A stretch of 64,000 nucleotides of DNA from contig NZ_LXYU01000001.1 in assembly GCF_001952075.1 (NCBI RefSeq), positions 124,001 through 188,000 of the forward strand, written 5' to 3'. Under the pieces are notes generated by a model, which saw only the letters and a list, made by a program, of their open reading frames with translations, was not told the origin of the DNA and did not search any database. The stretch comes from Ditibartonella apis (GTDB lineage Bacteria > Pseudomonadota > Alphaproteobacteria > Rhizobiales > Rhizobiaceae). A program made the position numbers and the translations under genes. This document shows positions 61,156 through 64,000 of this stretch, piece after piece (the stretch's first letter is position 1; each line of letters starts with the position of its first letter).

Positions 61156-61627
61156 AAACATGGTATTTCCGCTTTGGCGGTTTTAACGCAATTCTATTGA
61201 TCTTACCGATAGATTTTTACCGTCAGCTCATAGGATTGCTTGATGCGCTTTTTAAGCCATATCCATTATTTGATTTAAGATGTCACTGAGACAGTAATAA
61301 AATCCTGCTCACCCCTTCCGATATTTTAACAGAGCATATGCTGGCCTCTTTGCCAACATGCAGATCAACTTGCACCCAAACAACGGGAAGGATGGAAAAT
61401 CGATAGGCCGCTATGAATGGTTAACACAAACTATCTAAAAAGGGTAGCTTATATGAAACAGGTAGCCGGCGCAGATTGAACTTGGCTAAAGATTTTGTTT
61501 TCCATGCTTCATTTTTAAAAGCTAGCAAAATGATCAACTTATGATCTATCAGGAATTTTTTAGAACAAGCTTGTTGAAATTAATACGTCGCCTATTCCGC
61601 TTGTCGCATAATCAGATTTTCGCACAA
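61156..61627. other. Spacer between the DUF1402 and Smr genes
   Basis: About 470 bases between convergent genes. A short CCGC-TTTG-GCGG hairpin followed by TTTT near 61170-61186 may terminate the DUF1402 transcript. No gene recognised. Confidence 0.4.
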
Positions 61628-62191
61628 TCAGATTTTCGCTTGCCGCCGCAACCGGACATAAAGTGCACCTTTTCCACCATGATTTCTCGGTGCATCGTCA
61701 AATGAAGATACAATCTGGCGGAATGGTGCGGTCTCAAGCCAATGGGGAACGGCCTGCCGCAAAACACCTTCACTGCCGACAGACAAACCTTTTCCGGTAA
61801 TGACAAGAACGTGACGCAAGCCGCGATGGCGTGCAGACTGTAAAAAGTTAAGGAGTAAAGAGTAAGCTTCATCGCGATAAAGGCCGTGAAGGTCGACGCG
61901 TCCCTCGATCTCGACACGTCCTCGCGATATCTTCCGATACGTCGGCTTATCGAATGGAAAAAGCTGCGGCGGAGCCTTTATTCCATTACTATTGTCATCA
62001 ATTATATTTTCAAGCCTCGCTTTTTTAGCGATTTCCATCGAAAAAAGAGCAGGCATATCCTTGATCTCGACACTGAGCTGCTCGGATTTTGCCAAGGGAA
62101 TTGCGGTACTTCTTACCTTATCCCATAAAATACGGTCTTCAAGTTTCAGCCGATAGAACTGTTCCCGATTATCGTCACGAGCCATCTTCAT
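61628..62191 (-). CDS. Smr-domain protein
   Basis: Protein of 187 residues with a C-terminal Smr domain (about 100-185), the small MutS-related nuclease-like fold. Visible are VDLHGLYRDEAYSLLLNFL, VLVITGKGL and GGKGALYVRLRR. The N-terminal part is unspecific. Family members can cut DNA or RNA; role here unknown. Two in-frame ATGs (62191, 62185). It follows the Tim44-like gene by 63 bases, where relatives often have an mltA gene in between. Confidence 0.88.
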   Translation of the reverse strand: MKMARDDNREQFYRLKLEDRILWDKVRSTAIPLAKSEQLSVEIKDMPALFSMEIAKKARLENIIDDNSNGIKAPPQLFPFDKPTYRKISRGRVEIEGRVDLHGLYRDEAYSLLLNFLQSARHRGLRHVLVITGKGLSVGSEGVLRQAVPHWLETAPFRQIVSSFDDAPRNHGGKGALYVRLRRQAKI

Positions 62192-62254
62192 CCAACCTTC
62201 AAGTTATACGCCCGATGTAATCGGCTGAAGCTCTCCTAGCACTTTTGCAGAAAA

Positions 62255-62944
62255 CTATTCACCGTCTTCGGTGCCGATAATTTTCCAGTTCGGATCGCGC
62301 GATTTGACATTCCGTGCGAACGTCCAGATATCTTTGATTTCAGCTATTGTTTGTGGGTCACCATCAATAAGTTTCTGACTATCATCGTAAGTAGCCGAGA
62401 TGATCTCGCTCTCGACCCTGACCGTCAGTTGTGCAATATCCGCCTCAAACGAAGCGTCGACAATTTCTATTTTATCAATGCCGACAAACGTGAATTTGAC
62501 ATTTTCACCTTTTTTATCACGCTCATCAATTGCTGCAGAAAATCCCGCATAAACTTCGTCGGATAAAAGCGTTTTCAGTGTTTTCTTATCCCCCTTGGCA
62601 AAAGCAGTTACGACCATTTCATAAGCCACTCTCGCACCATCAAGAAATGAATTGGGTGAAAATGTCGGGTCTTCTTTGCGGATAGCGCGCAATCCTTTGT
62701 TAAGGTCGCTGTCCTCAGGGGCAATTTTATCAATATCGGAAAAATCATCGGCTGCTTTGACTTCCGGCTTTGGTAATGCAACGACGGTATCGGTTTCCTT
62801 GTCTTCCGCTTTTTCCGCTTGACGTGAATAGGGATCGAAGGGCGGCCTTTCAAAACCTGTGCGTTTTCCCAACACACTGCGTAGCTGCAGAAAAACCACC
62901 ACAGCAATAACCAGAGCAATAACCAGTACAATGTCGAAATCCAT
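62255..62944 (-). CDS. Tim44/TimA-like membrane-anchored protein
   Basis: Protein of 229 residues with an N-terminal membrane segment (about 3-20, FDIVLVIALVIAVVVFLQL), a charged linker and a Tim44-like domain (about 90-225; SFLDGARVAYEMVVTAFAKGD, DGDPQTIAEIKDIWTFARN). It is the bacterial relative of the mitochondrial import motor subunit Tim44 and is widespread in Alphaproteobacteria. Function is not settled; the neighbourhood of secB and fxsA suggests envelope or export work. Confidence 0.9.
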   Translation of the reverse strand: MDFDIVLVIALVIAVVVFLQLRSVLGKRTGFERPPFDPYSRQAEKAEDKETDTVVALPKPEVKAADDFSDIDKIAPEDSDLNKGLRAIRKEDPTFSPNSFLDGARVAYEMVVTAFAKGDKKTLKTLLSDEVYAGFSAAIDERDKKGENVKFTFVGIDKIEIVDASFEADIAQLTVRVESEIISATYDDSQKLIDGDPQTIAEIKDIWTFARNVKSRDPNWKIIGTEDGE

Positions 62945-63055
62945 CTGCGCGGCCGATCTCCAAAACTCGAAAAATGGGTATCACTACAACAATGCGGTGA
63001 TAAGCTTTGATTTAAATATATAGAACAGCAAAAGCCATCATTCAAATATGGCTTT

Positions 63056-63070
63056 TTAATCCCTATTTAA
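63056..63070 (+). promoter_or_regulatory. Possible CtrA-type site between the Tim44-like gene and fxsA
   Basis: TTAA-TCCCTAT-TTAA has the N7 spacing of CtrA sites but lacks the final C (TTAAA). It lies about 60-75 bases before fxsA. In AT-rich DNA such a match can arise by chance. Confidence 0.25.
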
Positions 63071-63129
63071 AGAAGGAATTATATTTCTGCGATCATTATG
63101 CCTTAAAAAATCTGGAAAGGACAACATTG

Positions 63130-63651
63130 GTGAGAAATATCTACCGTAATACCCCCAATATTGCCGGCGTATTTTTGCTTGCCGCAATTTTTATCGAGAT
63201 TGCCGGTTTCATCATTGTTGGAAAAGAGATAGGCGTCCTTGCAACATTAGGCCTTATCATTCTGTCTATGATCGTCGGATTTATCCTTCTGCGTATTCAG
63301 GGAATTACACTTCTTGCAAAAATGCAGCACGAACTTGCTGCCGGCCATATACCTGACCGCGAACTTGCCCACGGTGCATTGCTTATCATGGCTGCTATCC
63401 TGCTGATCATTCCGGGTTTTGTTACCGATATTATCGGCCTTTTGCTTTTTATCCCGCAAATACGTGATCTCTTATGGAAATGGGTATCGAAAAGAATGAT
63501 CGTCCGCACCAATTTTTCATCCGGTTTTAGAGAAAACAGCTACGAAAGCAGTCATTCGCAAACGATTGATCTTGATGCGGAAGATTATCATTCATCCGAT
63601 CCCGAACATTCACCATGGCGTAAAGATGACGATAACAAGCGTCTGAATTGA
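63130..63651 (+). CDS. fxsA: FxsA-family membrane protein
   Basis: Inner-membrane protein of about 173 residues with three or four hydrophobic segments (about 8-125; IFIEIAGFIIVGKEIGVLAT and LLIMAAILLIIPGFVTDIIG). A polar C-terminal tail is rich in Ser, His and Asp (about 135-173). The E. coli homologue relieves F-plasmid exclusion of phage T7 when overproduced; the natural function is unclear. GTG 63130 or TTG 63127 both follow AAGGA; GTG is chosen. Placed beside secB as in Rhizobiales. Confidence 0.88.
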   Translation: MRNIYRNTPNIAGVFLLAAIFIEIAGFIIVGKEIGVLATLGLIILSMIVGFILLRIQGITLLAKMQHELAAGHIPDRELAHGALLIMAAILLIIPGFVTDIIGLLLFIPQIRDLLWKWVSKRMIVRTNFSSGFRENSYESSHSQTIDLDAEDYHSSDPEHSPWRKDDDNKRLN

Positions 63652-63776
63652 TAATAAAGCGAAAAATAGTGAACGGCGGGGTCCCTTTTATTGCAACAAT
63701 GCCTGCGACATGCTAGCCCGTAGTATCTCCAACCCCTCATGGCGCATTTTGGCGCTAATCATGGAAGGTTTTCATT

Positions 63777-64000
63777 ATGGCCGAAGGCGAAGCAAATAAA
63801 AATGGCGAAGCTCCCGTATTCACGGTTCTAACGCAGTATCTCAAGGATTTTTCATTTGAAAGCCCGAATGCTCCACAGGCATTGAGACCACGCGAGAAAG
63901 CACCCGAAATCAATATCGGTATCAACGTTAATGCCAATCCCATGGAAGATGACAATTATGACGTTGTCCTTTCGCTCACTGCCAAAGCTGGCGAAGGCAA
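63777..64000 (+). CDS. secB: Protein-export chaperone SecB (5' part)
   Basis: SecB keeps preproteins unfolded and delivers them to SecA. Only the first 74 codons are in the window; the frame is open to the edge. Recognisable: [21 protein letters not shown] and [19 protein letters not shown], the typical SecB beta strands. Start ATG 63777 follows GGAAGG (63763-63768). Confidence 0.92.
   Translation, partial: MAEGEANKNGEAPVFTVLTQYLKDFSFESPNAPQALRPREKAPEINIGINVNANPMEDDNYDVVLSLTAKAGEG

Overview
The window looks like a chromosomal stretch of an alphaproteobacterium of the order Rhizobiales (Hyphomicrobiales), most likely a Bartonella relative. Gene content and order support this: fabA-fabB-fabI, rimP-nusA-ylxR-infB-rbfA-truB, tsaB-rimI-miaB-phoH-ybeY-corC-lnt-regulator-metK-trmB, rpsT-dnaA-dnaN-recF, acnA next to ccmABCDG, gcrA next to argD-argF-hslO, and secB-fxsA next to a Tim44-like gene. 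By eye the base composition is moderate, with AT-rich spacers. Intact arginine-pathway genes (argD, argF) and a cyoABCD oxidase suggest a metabolically fuller lineage, such as the bee-gut Bartonella, rather than the reduced blood-borne species. That placement is inference, because there is no rRNA gene here.

Layout. 0-3.4 kb: unsaturated fatty-acid synthesis operon fabA-fabB-fabI (+), with a perfect 20-bp palindrome upstream, an overlapping terminator, then a decayed DUF3995 gene. 3.5-7.7 kb (-): RsmC-like methyltransferase, pnp, rpsO. 8.2-9.8 kb (+): an MFS exporter fused to a small C-terminal domain, which separates rpsO-pnp from truB. 10.4-17.6 kb (-): transcription/translation operon rimP to truB. 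17.8-27.8 kb (-): metK-trmB, a Cro/CI-type regulator, lnt, a CorC-like protein, ybeY, phoH, miaB, rimI, tsaB. 27.8-30.8 kb: gene-poor stretch with only dps. 30.8-35.0 kb (-): cytochrome bo3 oxidase. 35.3-41.1 kb (-): aroQ, recF, dnaN, dnaA, rpsT, with DnaA-box-like sites upstream of dnaA. 41.3-47.3 kb: acnA (-) and divergent ccmABCDG (+). 47.5-51.1 kb: a two-gene unit (GNAT/C39-peptidase fusion followed by a RimK-like ATP-grasp ligase) divergent from a secreted LapG-like cysteine proteinase with a CtrA-type box in front. 51.5-57.3 kb: cysteine desulfhydrase-like enzyme, gcrA, then divergent argD-argF-hslO. 58.0-61.2 kb: PBP1A-type peptidoglycan synthase and a secreted DUF1402 protein. 61.6-64.0 kb: Smr and Tim44-like genes (-), fxsA and the 5' part of secB (+).

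Most of the window is conserved housekeeping: ribosome assembly, translation initiation, RNA decay and modification, replication start, cell-cycle control (dnaA, gcrA), envelope assembly and respiration. I see no rRNA, tRNA, CRISPR array, insertion sequence or prophage. The parts that stand out are the GNAT-C39/RimK-like pair (a candidate peptide-tagging or small-molecule ligation system), a roughly 50-residue insert in RecF, an MFS gene inside a normally conserved ribosomal block, the DUF3995 pseudogene, several perfect palindromes and hairpins between genes, and a 1.5-kb non-coding stretch beside the cyo operon. Start codons were adjusted where ribosome binding sites or family alignment knowledge favoured a site inside the longest open frame.
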